DNA of 64,000 nt from Tilletiopsis washingtonensis (Eukaryota > Basidiomycota > Exobasidiomycetes > Entylomatales), in NCBI RefSeq assembly GCF_003144115.1, contig NW_020312024.1:1-64000 (forward strand), read 5' to 3'. A program made the position numbers and the translations under genes. The notes under the pieces were generated by a model. That model did no database searches. It was not told the DNA's origin and saw only the letters and a program-made list of their open reading frames with translations. This document shows, one piece after another, positions 32,737 through 44,520 of the stretch (position 1 is its first letter; each line of letters starts with the position of its first letter).

Positions 32737-34492
32737 CTTTGGCGTCGAGGATGTGCGGCGCGGGATGGCAGGTGTGGTGAGTGATATCTTGACAGAGGCG
32801 TCGTGCGGTCGAGCTGAAGGGCGTGCGTCCTGCCGGAGCGGACGGTGAGAAGGCGGAGGTGGACGAGAGGAGCGTCAGCAAGCGGCGCAAGATGAGGGTG
32901 GCAAGAGAAGAAGCACGGCGAGAGATCGTCGCAGCCGCAGCTCGATGCGCGACTATGAGCTGACGAGTGACACAGATTGGGAGGAGCCAGAGTGCGCGAA
33001 GGAGCTCACGGCGCACGGAAAGGGGTCCGTGAGAGGACAAAGGGGGCGCTGCACGCGCGTGCGCCACGTGCGCGCGAGAGCACAAAGGCAGGCTGGCCGT
33101 GCGGGCGAGGCCCTGCTCAGCTGCCGTCTGCCGCCTCTGCCGCCTGGTGCTGATGCAGCACAACGCCGATGGGGATCCCGGATGCCGGCCGTCAGAGTGC
33201 CCTGCTCTTGATTGACTCAGGCCGGCGGCCAGCGCAGGCCGCTGGGCTGAATGCTGCGCCGCCGCCATGCGCGGCGTGCCGCTGCCCCCTGGCGGCGCCG
33301 CGCGCCTTGCCCCCTGAGCGCCGCAGCGCAAGCGCCGCGCAGCTCCGACAAAGACTGTAGCAGAGCTGCAACCGACAGTACGCAGCCGAGAGCTTGACGC
33401 ACCTGATGCTGTGAAGCGGCTTTGCTCGCTCAATCCGCACTCGCTCGCGGGCGAGTGGAGCGAGCGTCTGCAAGAGGAGAGAAGAGGGGCAGAGCGCACG
33501 CGCAATAAGTGCGCGCCGCGCCGGCGCCGACGGCCGGCAGGGGCTCATATAGGCTTCAGGCTTGAACGGCGGCCCTGCTGCGCCGCTGTTTGCGCCTGTC
33601 GAGCACGCAGCGAGAGCGCACCGGTCTGCTGAGCAGCACCAGCGCTCGAGCAAGACCTCGGCAGCGCAAGAAGAGCGCCGTGGACGCTTGGACCATCGCA
33701 GGACGATCGCAACGTGCTCGCGAAGCGTCCATGCGTGGCGCGGCCTGAGCGTCGAGCGCCGCAGCGCTGCGCGCGGCCGCGGCAGAACGCAGCAGTGGCC
33801 CGGCTTGCACGAGGGCGAGCACGAGCACGCTAAGGCCAGAGGAGCCGTGCCACGAAAGTGACGCCACCTCCTCGGGGCAGACACAGCAGCAGCCGGCCAG
33901 CCGTCTCGCCTCGGCTCAGCACCTCATCTGCGGGCATGGCAGGCCGCAAATCAACGGCGAGCCATCGGGCTTCACTGTCCTGCGAGGTGAGACATGGTGC
34001 GGGCAGGACAGCAGAGGACGCGTGGCTCAGGGGCCCAAGCGCTCGGACCGAGATGCCTCGCCCCGGGCATGAGCTCGCTGACGGAGGAGGCGCCCTGCGA
34101 GCGCTGATCGGCTGGTCGCTGCGGCAGAACGTGCTCGATCGAGACCGCGTTCGCAAGAGAGCAGCTGTCGCTGCATCAGCATGCAGTCTGTCTGCAGAGC
34201 TTGACGGCTCTAGAAGCGCTTGACGTCGAGTGCACGCGCGGAGAAGCTTGCAAGGTCGACAAGCTCGATGCTCGGCCCACCGCGTCAAGCGCAACAGCCA
34301 AGCTTTCCACTCGCACGCTAGCCCGGACACCTTCTCGCCAGCGGTCCGAGCGCTCAACCTCATCAGCCGGCCTTTCGGGCGGTCTCGGTGCCGCTCGTCA
34401 CGTCCCGCCGCTCCCACTGCGCGGATCACTGCGGGCTGCACACGATGAGCTGCAATTCATACACTGCGTATGCCGCGACGAGAGCGTGGGCC
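32737..34492. other. Long gene-free interval upstream of the Ser-rich gene
   Basis: About 1.75 kb without a supportable gene. The first 100 bases next to 32736 look coding (see that gene). A CATATAG word near 33546 is the only TATA-like element noticed. Other open frames are compositionally noncoding. Confidence 0.45.
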
Positions 34493-37179
34493 TCAGTGGA
34501 ACAGAAGCGGTGCCGGCGCTGCCGACTGCCATGCCGGCTCGGGCGTCCAGTGCTCCCAGCGCGGCGGCGCCCAGCTCGGATCTGGATTGAGCGGGCGTGG
34601 CGTGCGCATGCTGCCAGCGACACTTCCAGCCGACGGCTTGCGAGTCAGGTCCTGCTTGACGGGGCGCGGTGAGCGGCCCAGGTCCGAGGCGAAGCGTGGC
34701 GATCGGTCAAGCGCGCGAGACTGCGGAAGGCGAGCACTTTGCGGCTGTCCGCTGGGACGGCCGCCGTGCTTGGCCGATTTGGCCGCAACCTGCACGAGGT
34801 CGAGCGGAGGCGGAGGACGCGTGCGGCCGTGGGTCGAGAGTCGCGGCAGGCGGTACGGCGAAAGCGGCGAGCGGGGCGTCTGCGGCGAGGCCTTCGTGGG
34901 CGAGACAGCATCGTGCAGGCGCAGCAGCGACGTGCCGCGCGGTGAGACGGCGACCAGACCGGAGGCCATCGTAGGCACAGCGGCACCTGCGCGAACAGTG
35001 GCGAGGGCAGCAGTGTGTGCCGCGGGGTGCATGGCGTTTGCGAGCACCTTGAGCGCCGGCAGGGAAGAGACGCGGCGAGGCAGGCGGGTGGGTGGGCCTG
35101 CGGGCCTGCCCGCGTTGGGGCTGACCTCGCCTGAGCAGACCGATTCTCGGCGCGGCGGCGGCACGGGCGCCGGCCGAGGCGACTCGCCAAACAGGGCATG
35201 CGCTGCTTGAGCGTGCTGCTGGGCTTGGCTGGCTGGGACGACTGCGCCGCGAGCATCGTCGCGACTCGGCGGACAGGCGGTGCATAGCAGAAGCGGGTCC
35301 ACGGCAGCCTGCGGTCGTCCGCATCCCCAGCTGTCGAGGATGGGTGCGAGGCGCAGCTGTCCGACGTAAAGCGCAGCTGGATGCGCGTGCGGCGCAGCGA
35401 TGATGTCGCGGAAGGTGTTGATCGTGGGCGGAGCGCTGGGCGGAGGCTCGACGCCGCGCAGTGAGGCAATGCTCCGGCTTGTGCGCAGCGCAGCGGCTCT
35501 AGCATCGCCGGTGGTCGATGCAGACGAAGCCAAATGGCCGTGCCCGCCGAGTGCACGTCGGAAGAGACGTGAGCCGAGGCGCTCTCCCGATCGCACACGG
35601 CGCAGCGGCGAGGGAGGGACCCTTGAGACCTCCTGCTCTAGCGGCAGCGACTGCTTGGGCTGCTTGGACGCACGGGCTGCAGCTACGAGCAGCGCCTCCA
35701 GGCCCGACGGTGGCAGTTCGTTGAGGAGTCGCGCGATGCTGGCCGGCGTGGGCGAGCTGCGAGGCGAAGCGGTAGCCACTGGCGATCCGAGCGCGCCGAG
35801 CGCGAGCGTAAGGCACGAGCGGCAGAGCAACTGACAGGAAGTGTCAGCAAGAGGAAGGCACACGGGTAGTCGCTGCACGCACCTGTCGACTCGGCACGAA
35901 GATCCATAGGCCGTGAGCCTCGCAGCAGTCGCACTCGGTGCGCAGCGCAGCGCCGCCCAGCAGCGTCGTATCTGGCAGCGTTGATCAGCCAAAGCCTCGC
36001 CTTACTTGCGCAGAGACTTGACTTACCAGCAGCACATTCGCGCCTGGCCTGAAGGGTACGGGCAAGCACAGCGCCAGCGCTGTCCTCCGGAACTTGCGGT
36101 GCGTCGTCCAGCTGGCTCAAGATCGAGCGAACGGGGTCATCGCTGCGTGCGCGACGGTGATACGAAGTGTCGGCCTTTGAGCGTGGCGATTTGCCTGGCG
36201 GTGCGTGAATGACCTCGCTGGCTGCGAGCGGTGCCGGGAGATTCCTCGGGCGGATCGAGCCGGGCCGGAGGAAGAAAGCACGTCGCGAGGCGTTGTGGAA
36301 CGCACGCGAGGTGTAGCGGAAGCCGCTCTGCGAGGCGGTGCTCGTGCTCTCGATGCTGCTCTTTGCTTTGCTGCTTTCCGTCTCGTGACTGACAGACACA
36401 TCGCTGTCGAGAACCTGGCTGTCAGTTCGAGCGGCGGCGGCGCGAAGCGACATGAAAGAGCTCTTGTTGCCGAGAGCGCGCGACCGGAAGAAGCCCATGT
36501 GGGCTGCTGGCTCGTGCGATGTCGATGAGTCGCACTGCAAGCGGTCGTGTCAGAGATGGGACAGCCACGAGCGCGAAGCACTCACGCCTGAAGAAGAAGA
36601 GTTTTCGTCGGTGTCGTCGCTGCTGAAGTGACTCTCCAGAGCAGGTCGCACGATGTGCTCTGGCACCGGCGCGTTGTGCGTACGGATCTTGGCGTCGAAG
36701 GCGGGGTCCTCGTCCGAAGAGGGCGCGTCGTCGATCTCGAGGTGCAGCAGGCCCGTCGAAGGGCGGCGGCCCGTCAAGCTGCCAAAGTAGTCGGCGTACA
36801 GCGTCTCGGGCCCAACAAGCATGACAGGCGGCACGCTGCCCTTGCGCCTGCGCGACGCCAGCGTCGAAGTGGGCTGCTGCGCCCGCGGCGTCAGCAGGTC
36901 GTCGGCATCTGGGCTGTCCATTGCGTAGCTCTCGGGCGCATAGCTCTCGGGCGCATGCTGATGCTCGGTGTGCGACGTGTCCGGCGAGGTGTCGGACGTG
37001 CACGACGACGAGGAAGAGGAGTACGCTTCGGGCCGGGCGGTCGCGTACGTCGACGCCGTCAGCGTCGAGTGCAGGCTGAGCGGCGACGGCGACGGCGGCG
37101 CGGTGGAGAACGGCGAGCCAGGCATGCGCTCGCCGAGATCGGACGAGGAGCACGAAGGCGACAGCGACTTGTGCGACAT
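34493..37179 (-). CDS. Uncharacterised Ser/Pro-rich protein with a CxxC-CxxC putative zinc site
   Basis: Four exons (37179-36586, 36534-36027, 35971-35883, 35830-34493) encode 842 residues. The first 370 residues are disordered (Ser/Pro/Thr), apart from HMGFFRSRALGNKSSFMSLR. Exon 3 encodes TTLLGGAALRTECDCCEAHG, then LWIFVPSRQ, and joins exon 4 at LLCRSCLTLALG. The spliced chain thus has CDCC and CRSC pairs 15 residues apart with an intervening His, a likely zinc-binding knuckle that appears only after splicing. The remaining 430 residues are low complexity, with proline-directed serine motifs (SPTK, SPLSP, TPRSP) suggesting regulation by CDK or MAPK. Family unknown. Confidence 0.75.
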
Positions 37180-38954
37180 GGCAGGCGCGAGTGCGAAGAA
37201 TGTGGCTTGCAGGAGGAGGGTTCTTGCATGCCGTCTGCCTTTATGAGACGGCCGGCGTTTCAAGACCGGGTCTGCTCGCTGTCAGCGCCGCCGCTGCCGC
37301 CTCGTCTTCGCATGCGATGGCTTGAGGACGAGGAGGCTCAAGCGCAGGCAGCGCAGGGTCTGCGAGAGATGCACTTCCACGAGCTTCGCGGCTGACTCGC
37401 GAGCGCTCGGGTGACGAGCGCCCGACATGCACGGCGGCGAGGAGCAGAGGGCACGCGCGTGCAGCTGCATCGGCCAGTGCTAGATGCCACAGCACCAGGG
37501 CATCTCATGACGCCCGGAGCCGGGACGCTGAGCTGCGGAGAGAATGGCGTAGTGCCAAATTCCCGGACGCGGCGAGGGGCTCGTGCGCCGGGCGTGCGCT
37601 TGCCTGTCCGCTGCCGCGCTGCTGCGGCCGGGCGCAGCGAACTTGAGGCCGAGATGAGCTGCAGGAGAGGCCGCGGTACAGCGATGCGGCTGTCGTGGCA
37701 CTGCGAGAGAGCTGCTGGGCCGGCGACGAGGAGCATCGGGCATACGCTCGCCAGGCGGGCTGTGGTGCCGCGCGCGCACGGATCGCCTCGTGGGTGCGGC
37801 TGGTGGCGAGCAGGCGGCGACGTGGCCTGCGACGGCAGCTTGAAGGCCGGCAGGCGCTGCGCACGATCGTGGGGTGCGTCGTCTAGGCGAGCGCCTCAGA
37901 GTACCGTCTCCATCGTGCCAGCGTCGAGGTCGCCTCGGAGCCGTGTCGTTCCGAGAGGGCTGCCGGCCTCACGAGCAGGCCAGCTCCTGTCTGCGACTGG
38001 CGACGGCGTGCATCTGTCTCGTGCAGGTGCGGCAGGCATGGCACTTGCGGCGGGCTGTGCGACAGCCGAGGCTGAGGCTGGGCGGCATTGCGGCGTGCCG
38101 CGCAGCAGGAGCGATGCGGCGCTGAGGCAAGAGCGAGGCGCCGCGGCTGTGGCGTGTCGAGGAGGCGCCGGCTGGCGCTGGTCCCACGCTCCGCGCCTCG
38201 CATCACGCTGCGCCGGCGAGCCGCGCTCCCCGCTCCATCACGCTCAGGGGCATGCGCTCGCCGCCGCCGAGCAGCCTGCGGTGCCGTGCTCGCACCTGAG
38301 CAACTTGTCTCGACAGCTTCATTTCGCGCACTGAGCCCTCACTGTGGACCCTGGAGACCCGTGGGTGCGGAGCTCCATGCGCGGCGTCGGCTGGGCGGAG
38401 TACAGCAGGCGGAGAGTGAGAGCGCAGCGAGAGCCGGCCGGAGCGCTGGTCAGCACAGGTTCGTGTGTCTCCCACGTGGAAGCCACTCGCGTTGCCAGCT
38501 CTGCTCCAGCTCCGCAGGAGATTGCAGGAGTGAAGCCTGGCGGTCGGACCACCCGCAGCTGCGCGGCTTCATCAATCGTCGGTGCGGAAGACACCTCCGC
38601 ATCGTCCCCCGTGATGAGGCTGCGCGAGACTAGCGCAACAGAGCCGCCCCTAGGTGAAGGACTCCCCACAGCCGAGCGGTGCCCACAGCCGTGATGCTCT
38701 CTCCCGCCTCGCACAGGCGTGGAACAGCGCAAACGATGTCAAGGATCCCGGCGCTAAGCTCCTCCACAGGGCACGTCCGCAGTGCGATCGCTGTGAGCTC
38801 TGCTGGGCCTCTGCAGACGTTGCGAAGCTGACCTGTCAGCTCCCGCCGGGGGGGGGGGGGGGGCAGTGATGAAGAGCAACCTCCGCATCGCGTCCTCTCT
38901 TGGTCTCTCACCACCACAAGCTCGTCTGACTCGCCACCACCGTCAACTTTCGCC
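37180..38954. other. Long gene-free interval containing a poly-G tract
   Basis: About 1.77 kb, upstream of both flanking genes. No domain-bearing frame is found on either strand; frames here have noncoding composition. A homopolymeric G run lies about 90 bases before the small gene at 38955. Confidence 0.45.
38848..38863 (+). repeat. Homopolymeric G16 tract
   Basis: Sixteen consecutive Gs on the plus strand, preceded by CCGCC, about 90 bases upstream of the ATG at 38955. It is the longest homopolymer in the window. Confidence 0.9.
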
Positions 38955-39329
38955 ATGTCGAGCTCCAGCCAGAACAACGGCTACACCATCAAGAGCACCG
39001 GCACGAACAGCCAGGTGAGTGGAGTCTGCTCTCAGCAGCGGCCACGTCATCTGGCTGACGCCCTCTCGGGCAGGGCAATCACTGGTGCAGCCGCGAATTC
39101 GGCCCCTCGGCGCCCAGCCAGAACAACTACCACTACTCGAACAAGGACGGCAGCTTCCACTACAAGAACCCCGACGGTTCGACGTGAGTGCCGGCGTCCG
39201 GACGTTCACCCTTCCTCGAAGTAGACCGCTGACGACGCGCGTCGCAGGTATCACAACGACGGCAAGGGCAACTCGACCTACACGACGCCCTCGGGCTACC
39301 AGGTGCACAAGTCGGACGGCCAGCAATGA
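38955..39329 (+). CDS. Small conserved Ser/Asn/Tyr-rich fungal protein
   Basis: Three short exons (38955-39014, 39074-39183, 39248-39329) encode 83 residues. Both introns have GTGAGT donors and CAG acceptors. The sequence begins MSSSSQNNGYTIKSTGTNSQ and carries repeated Y-H/N-D/N-G units: NYHYSNKDGSFHYKNPDGST, then YHNDGKGNSTYTTPSGY. Similar short proteins with tandem NG/DG turns occur widely in fungi and have no assigned function, to my knowledge. No signal peptide or membrane span. The repeated aromatic-turn pattern suggests a small beta-meander. Confidence 0.8.
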
Positions 39330-39474
39330 TGCTCTCGCCGCTGCGACAAGCGCCGGTTTCCGTCCTCGCGCTCAGCAACTGCGAGCTGCGTGTGCTTTGA
39401 GCAATACAAATCTCCATTCCTCCTCAGCATGGTGAAGAATGACACGGCGCACGAGCAGGCAGCGTCCGGCGCTG

Positions 39475-41616
39475 CTACCGTCGCCGTGACGCGCGCTCCT
39501 TCTGCCGCTCCTCCTCGTCGTCCGAGTCGACGGTGCCGCTGCGCGGGCGCAGCAGCTGCGACTCCTCCTCGTAGTCGGGGTCGTTGCGCCGCGGCTGCGG
39601 GAAGAACTTGTGCGAGTGCTCCTCCTCGGGGCTGCGGTCGTGCGACTCTTCGTCGCGGTGCACGGCGGGCGAGTGGTCGTACGAGTCGCGCGGCTGTGGG
39701 TCGTCCCACATCGTTCGCAGCGCATTGATCGGCCGGATCGAGGGCGTGGTGTCCTCCGTGTCGCGCGTGTCGCCGCTGCCCTCGCGGATTGCACCCATGC
39801 CCGCCTGCGCACCGCGGCCGCCCTCGGTGCGGTATGCCGCCTCACCTGCGTGATGCCCGTGCGGCTGCTTGCTCTCCTCGGTGAAAGAGATGGCCGTGTC
39901 GCGCTTGTAGGGCATGTTCGGCAGCGTCAGGGCGGCGTCGCTTGGCCGCCGCATCGGCGAGTCGGAGAGCTCGAAGCGCTGCAGGTCGCGGCTGCTCGAC
40001 GTGTTGAGCATGCCGCTCTCGCTCATCGCGTAGGCGTCCGACGAGGCGTGCAGCCGCCGCCGGCTGCGGGCGCGCACCATCGAGCCGAGCACGCCGAGGC
40101 CGCCGCGCACGGCGTCGGGCCCTGGCTCCTCGGCCGTGGCGTCGAGGCCCTTCTCGTGCGCGAGGTGCGAGCGCGAGGCGCGGATTAGCAGCGTCGTCTC
40201 GCGGTCCAGCGGCGAGCCGTCGGCGTTGGTCAGGTCCGCCGGGTCGATCTTGCTGAGCTGCAGCAGCGTGATGCCCGAACAGATCGTGAGGAAGCACAGC
40301 ACGATCGTGATGATGCCCGTCGCCGTCGTGTCGAGGCCCTGGAAGAGGATGATGCTCGACACGAGCGTGCAGAACGTGAAGACGACGTAGTACGTGGCTG
40401 TGCGCGAGTATGAGAGGAGGTAGGGACAAGGCTGGCGCGCAACTCACGCGTGACCATTGCTGTGTTGAAGAGTTCCAGAGCCTTGTTGAGGTCTGCGCAG
40501 GACTTGTTAGGCAGAGCGAGGCAGGCCGTACCCGCGCAGCTCACAGTTGATCTCGACGAGCAGCGTAATGACGACGAACGCCAGCAGGAAGTAGAAGAAC
40601 CAGTGCTTGAGCTGCATGTCGCCGCGGATCGTTAGGATCACCGCCGAGCCGATGCCCGAGATGCACGACACGGAGAGGCCGCCGGTGAGCGAGCAGATGG
40701 TGATGTGCACCATGACCTGCTTCTTGCCCCAGCGCGGCGCCACGAAGAAGACGAGCCCGACTGTGGCGGGGTCAGGGCCGGCGAGAGATGCACGATCCAT
40801 GGCCACTCACGGCTCGCGATGATGCACAGCGACATCCACACGAGGAAGCCCGGCGCGATGAAGAGATGCATGAACTCTTCGATGTCTCCCGCTGCGTGCG
40901 ACACGGGCGCATTGAGCGCAATGCCCGTCGAGCCGACGATGCACAGAAAGGCGCCGACCTTGCCAAACAGCGCTGCAGCCTCAAGATCAGCACGGAGTCA
41001 CGCACAGCCACTGCGGTGGACGCACTCAGCTTCTCCTTGAGGAAGATGCTCGAGAGAATGGCGCAGATCTGCGCGAGTCCGGCAGGTGAGCAGGCGCCGG
41101 CCTCGGGCATGCCAAGCGGCACGCACCACGACGGAGAGCGCGCCTAGCGGCGTCACGAGCAGCGCCGACGAGATCGAGAGGGCCACGAGGTTGAGCACCT
41201 CGCCAAGGATCTGCAGCAGAGGTCAGTCCCGCAGCTGCTGCAGCAGCTCGGCCCGCGCAACGCACCATGAGCACCATGCCCGTCCACCACAGCCAGCTCT
41301 TCAGATACGCATGCCCCTCGCCGGCCTGCTGCCCAAACTTGGCCTGGCTCTGCAGCAGGCCCTTCTTTTTGAAGACGAAGCTGCTGCCGATGAAGAGGCC
41401 GCTGGCGACGGCGAGGGCGATGCCGATGTACGTGAAGGCCTTGGGCGTGCTCTTCTTGCCCGACGCCAGCGCCGCCTCGCTGGCCAGTGCCGCCGACGCC
41501 GAGGCGATGACAGACGAGAGCGATGCCGATGCCTGCGATGCCGATGATGTGGTGCCGGCGGCGTCGAGGACGCTCGCGGACGGAGCCGCGCTGGCGAGCG
41601 AGGTGAGCGTGCTCAT
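39475..41616 (-). CDS. NIPA-type magnesium transporter
   Basis: Seven exons (41616-41266, 41210-41127, 41068-41026, 40972-40811, 40760-40545, 40492-40448, 40397-39475) encode about 607 residues. After a 70-residue Ser/Ala-rich leader come the NIPA hallmarks: ALAVASGLFIGSSFVFKKKG, HAYLKSWLWWTGMVLMILGE, ISSALLVTPLGALSVVICAI, LSSIFLKEKLTLFGKVGAFL, CIVGSTGIALNAP, and YLNKALELFNTAMVTPTYYV. About nine membrane spans are expected. The 200-residue C-terminal tail is cytosolic, acidic and Ser-rich, ending in a basic RRR. The family moves Mg2+ across plasma or endosomal membranes. Exons 3 and 6 are 43 and 45 nt; each restores a conserved motif. Confidence 0.94.
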
Positions 41617-42368
41617 GGCGCGCGCCGGTGGAGGCGTGCGGGGGCGCAGAGGGGCACGCGGGGCACGGGCGGAGCAGATGCGCGGGCGCGGCGGCCTAGA
41701 GATGATAGCGCAGAGGTGCGAGCGGTGTGGTGGAGAGAAGACTGCTACTCGCTGGCGGGCATGATGCGGTGGGAAGGCAAGACGGGAGCTGCGAGGCGAG
41801 TCCAACAGCAGCGCACGCGCCGCGCACCGCCTTTGCCGGCGAGCGGCACACCGCCCCGGCACCTTGCGCGCTGACCCCTCTGCGAAGCACAGAAGGCGGG
41901 GTGCAGCATCCTGCATCCTGCACGCCACGCTAGCAGCCCCTATGTCCGGCACCGCCAGGCCGTGTGCTCGGCGACAGCCACTCGTACTGCTACACCTCGC
42001 TGCGGCACAGAGCGCTGGCCGGCGTGTGAGACCGTCGGGGCGCGAGGACGGGCCGCGCTCGAGGGTCTCGGCGGGCGGCTGCCCCCCTGCGGCTGTGGAG
42101 GTGCGGCACAGCCTCGCGGCGCGGCACAACGAGAGAGCCACGCGCATCGTGCGGCAGCGCGCAGCTCTGCCTTCTCCACCCTCACTCCCCCTGCCTCGAG
42201 ACTTTGCAATTGCGACGCTGCACACGCACTCCGGAGCGTGCCCGTGACGCTGCTGCACGCACGGCGTGGGCGAAATCGCGGCCGACCGAGCAACCCTGTC
42301 ACAAGCTCACGCAGCCGAGGTACCGAAGTGTCATTGCAGGGAGAGCACGAGAGAGCACGGGAGATGCG
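41617..42368. other. Intergenic, upstream of the NIPA gene
   Basis: About 750 bases between two minus-strand genes. No gene or RNA is recognised. The part nearest 41616 is rich in GCGGGGC-type words; no TATA box is seen. Confidence 0.45.
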
Positions 42369-44520
42369 TCAGACCTGGTAGCGGAAGTAGATCGACGCCT
42401 CGCCGCGCCGTGCGACGTCGAGCTTCTGCCGCCAGCGCTCGTCGTCGGGGTCGGCGCGCTTCTCGACGGCGTAGCCCTCGCTGCGCTCCAGCGCGGCCTG
42501 TGCGGCGTCGCGGCGCCGGTTGCGCATCCACAGCAGCAGGCTCGCCGTCGCCGAGATGGCCGCGCCGCCGATGAGGATGCCCGTCGACGTCCACATGCCC
42601 TTGCGGTAGAGCGGCTTGTCGGCGTCGGGGAAGAGGCGCACGCCCAGGAACGGGCCGCACTGCCCGATGACGCCCAGCGCCACGAGCGCCACGCCGCGCC
42701 GCGACTCGCCGACGGAGTTGTGGATGTTGAGCATGTAGATGAGCGGAATGTCGGTGAAGAGCGAGAGCACGACGAGGTACGTGGCGCCGTAGCGCACGTG
42801 CACGTTCTCAGACACGGCCAGCATCACGTAGCCGGCGATGCCTGGGGGCGAGGGTGAGCAAGAGGGGCTGGCAGAGGCACGGACACCGACGCACCGACGC
42901 AGAACATGCCGCACACAAAGACGCCGCGCACCATCAGCCGATCGGAGACGTACACGATGGCCAGCGCCATGATCCAAGCGACCAGGTACGGCGGCGCCGA
43001 CAGGCCCTGAGGTGATGAGAGCGTCAGCGGCGAGTGATTCAGGAGACCGCGGCGTACACGCACCTGGCTGCGGATGCTCGTGTAGCCGAGCTCGTTGATA
43101 AACGTCGGCAGGTAGACCGGCACCGACGAGTAGCTGCGAGGCAGGAGCAGGAACAGGTGAGCGCTGCATCGGCTTCTAGCGAGAGCCGCGAAGCTCACCT
43201 GACGTTCACGATGAACAGCAGAATTGCCGAGGTCCAGGCCATCGGGTCAAGCAGAGCACCCTTTGCGTTGGAGAAGTCAAGCTTGGCCGCCACATCCGCC
43301 TTGATGGCGCGCAGTGCGCTGAACTTCTGCTTCTGCTCGCCCGCGCCGGCATGCTCGTCGAGCCGTGCCGCCGCGCTGCGGTCGACTGTCTCGCGGAAGA
43401 GACGCGCCTCGGCGATGGAGCGCTCGCGCGGCGTGAGGAACGAGGCGCTGGCGATCGAGTCGGGCAGGAAGAAGAGCACGATGAACGCGACGATGACTGT
43501 GACGCTTTGTGAGCAGGTGCGGCAGGCAAGATGAGGAGCGTAACTCACTTGTGGGCAGACCCTCGACGATGACTGCGCGGCGAGTCAGCGATGTCCGGCC
43601 GGAGAGCACAGGTGCTGTCGCGGAGACAGCGCGGCCTCAAGCCCTCTCTCCCACGGGACTCACAGAGGAGGCGCCACGGCTCGACCGCAGTGCGCGTCTG
43701 CTGGATGCCGTACGCAATCGAGCCGGCAATGCAGCTGCCCAGCGCCGACGAGGTGAGGAAGATGGCAAAGCGGATGCCGATCTCCTCCTTGGGGTAGAAG
43801 AAGGAGTAGTAGAGAGCGACGGCCGTGCCGAAGCCGGCCTCTGCGACGCCGAGGAAGAAGCGGCAGGCCATGAGGCCGCTCCAGCCCGTCGCCGTCGACT
43901 GCAGCACCGACGCGACACCCCACTGCGGCGCATCGTCAGCGTGTACAGGCCATACTCGCTCGCAAGGACGCACCACGAAGACACAGCCCGCCATCCAGCG
44001 CGACGGCGGCAGGATCTTGAGCGCGAGCAGGAGCCACTGGAAGAGCGCGTAGCCGATGTAGCTGCGTATCTGCTCAGCATGGGCAGCCAGCAATGCAAAG
44101 CTTGCGAGCGCGCTCACAACATGGTCAGCAGCCACTGGAACTGCGGCGACGAGATGCCGAGGTCCTTGTTCATGCCGGCGGTGCGGGCGTTGCCGATGTT
44201 CGAGCGGTCCTGCAGCAGCAGCTCAGCGTCGCCCACCCGGCTGGACCTGCTCGGCCACTCACCAGCGCGGCGAGGAGATACGTGATGAAGAGGATGGGCA
44301 GGATGCGCACGTCGAGCTTGCGGCGCACGCGGCGGTCCTCCTCCATGCTCCACCAGCGGTGCTCGCGGTCGACGGCCTCGCCGTGTGCGCCGCCGAGGTG
44401 CGCGTCGTCGGCCCGCTCGCTCGCGCTGCCCGCAGCGGGCGAGGCGGTGGCGCCGCGCCCGGCCTCCTTCTTGTCGTCGTCCGACGTGCGCGTGTGCGCG
44501 GGGGCGAGCTCGTGCGACAT
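42369..44520 (-). CDS. MFS permease of the anion:cation symporter (Dal5) family
   Basis: Nine exons (44520-44263, 44209-44118, 44061-43974, 43922-43664, 43572-43549, 43496-43199, 43133-43064, 43006-42895, 42841-42369) encode 557 residues. Motifs in order: RRKLDVRILPILFITYLLAAL, DRSNIGNARTAGM, GYALFQWLLLALKILPPSRW, LMACRFFLGVAEAGFGTAVA, YYSFFYPKEEIGIRFAIF, RLLFIVEGLPT, then six further spans and the closing SIYFRYQV. The RSNIGNA, RFFLG.AEAG and FxEG signatures place it in the ACS/Dal5 family, whose members import allantoate, nicotinate, pantothenate, biotin and similar anions. The substrate cannot be told from sequence. Exon 5 is only 24 nt and supplies FIVEGLPT. Confidence 0.92.

Noticed and set aside
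37411-38334. A 307-codon plus-strand frame in the gap before the small gene
   Set aside because: Its Arg/Ala/Gly/Ser composition has no hydrophobic core or motif, matching noncoding GC-rich DNA.
20598-44520. A nicotinate-uptake and salvage gene cluster (NAPRT plus Dal5-family permease)
   Set aside because: The Dal5 family includes nicotinate permeases, but the two genes are about 20 kb and more than ten genes apart, and the permease substrate cannot be read from sequence.
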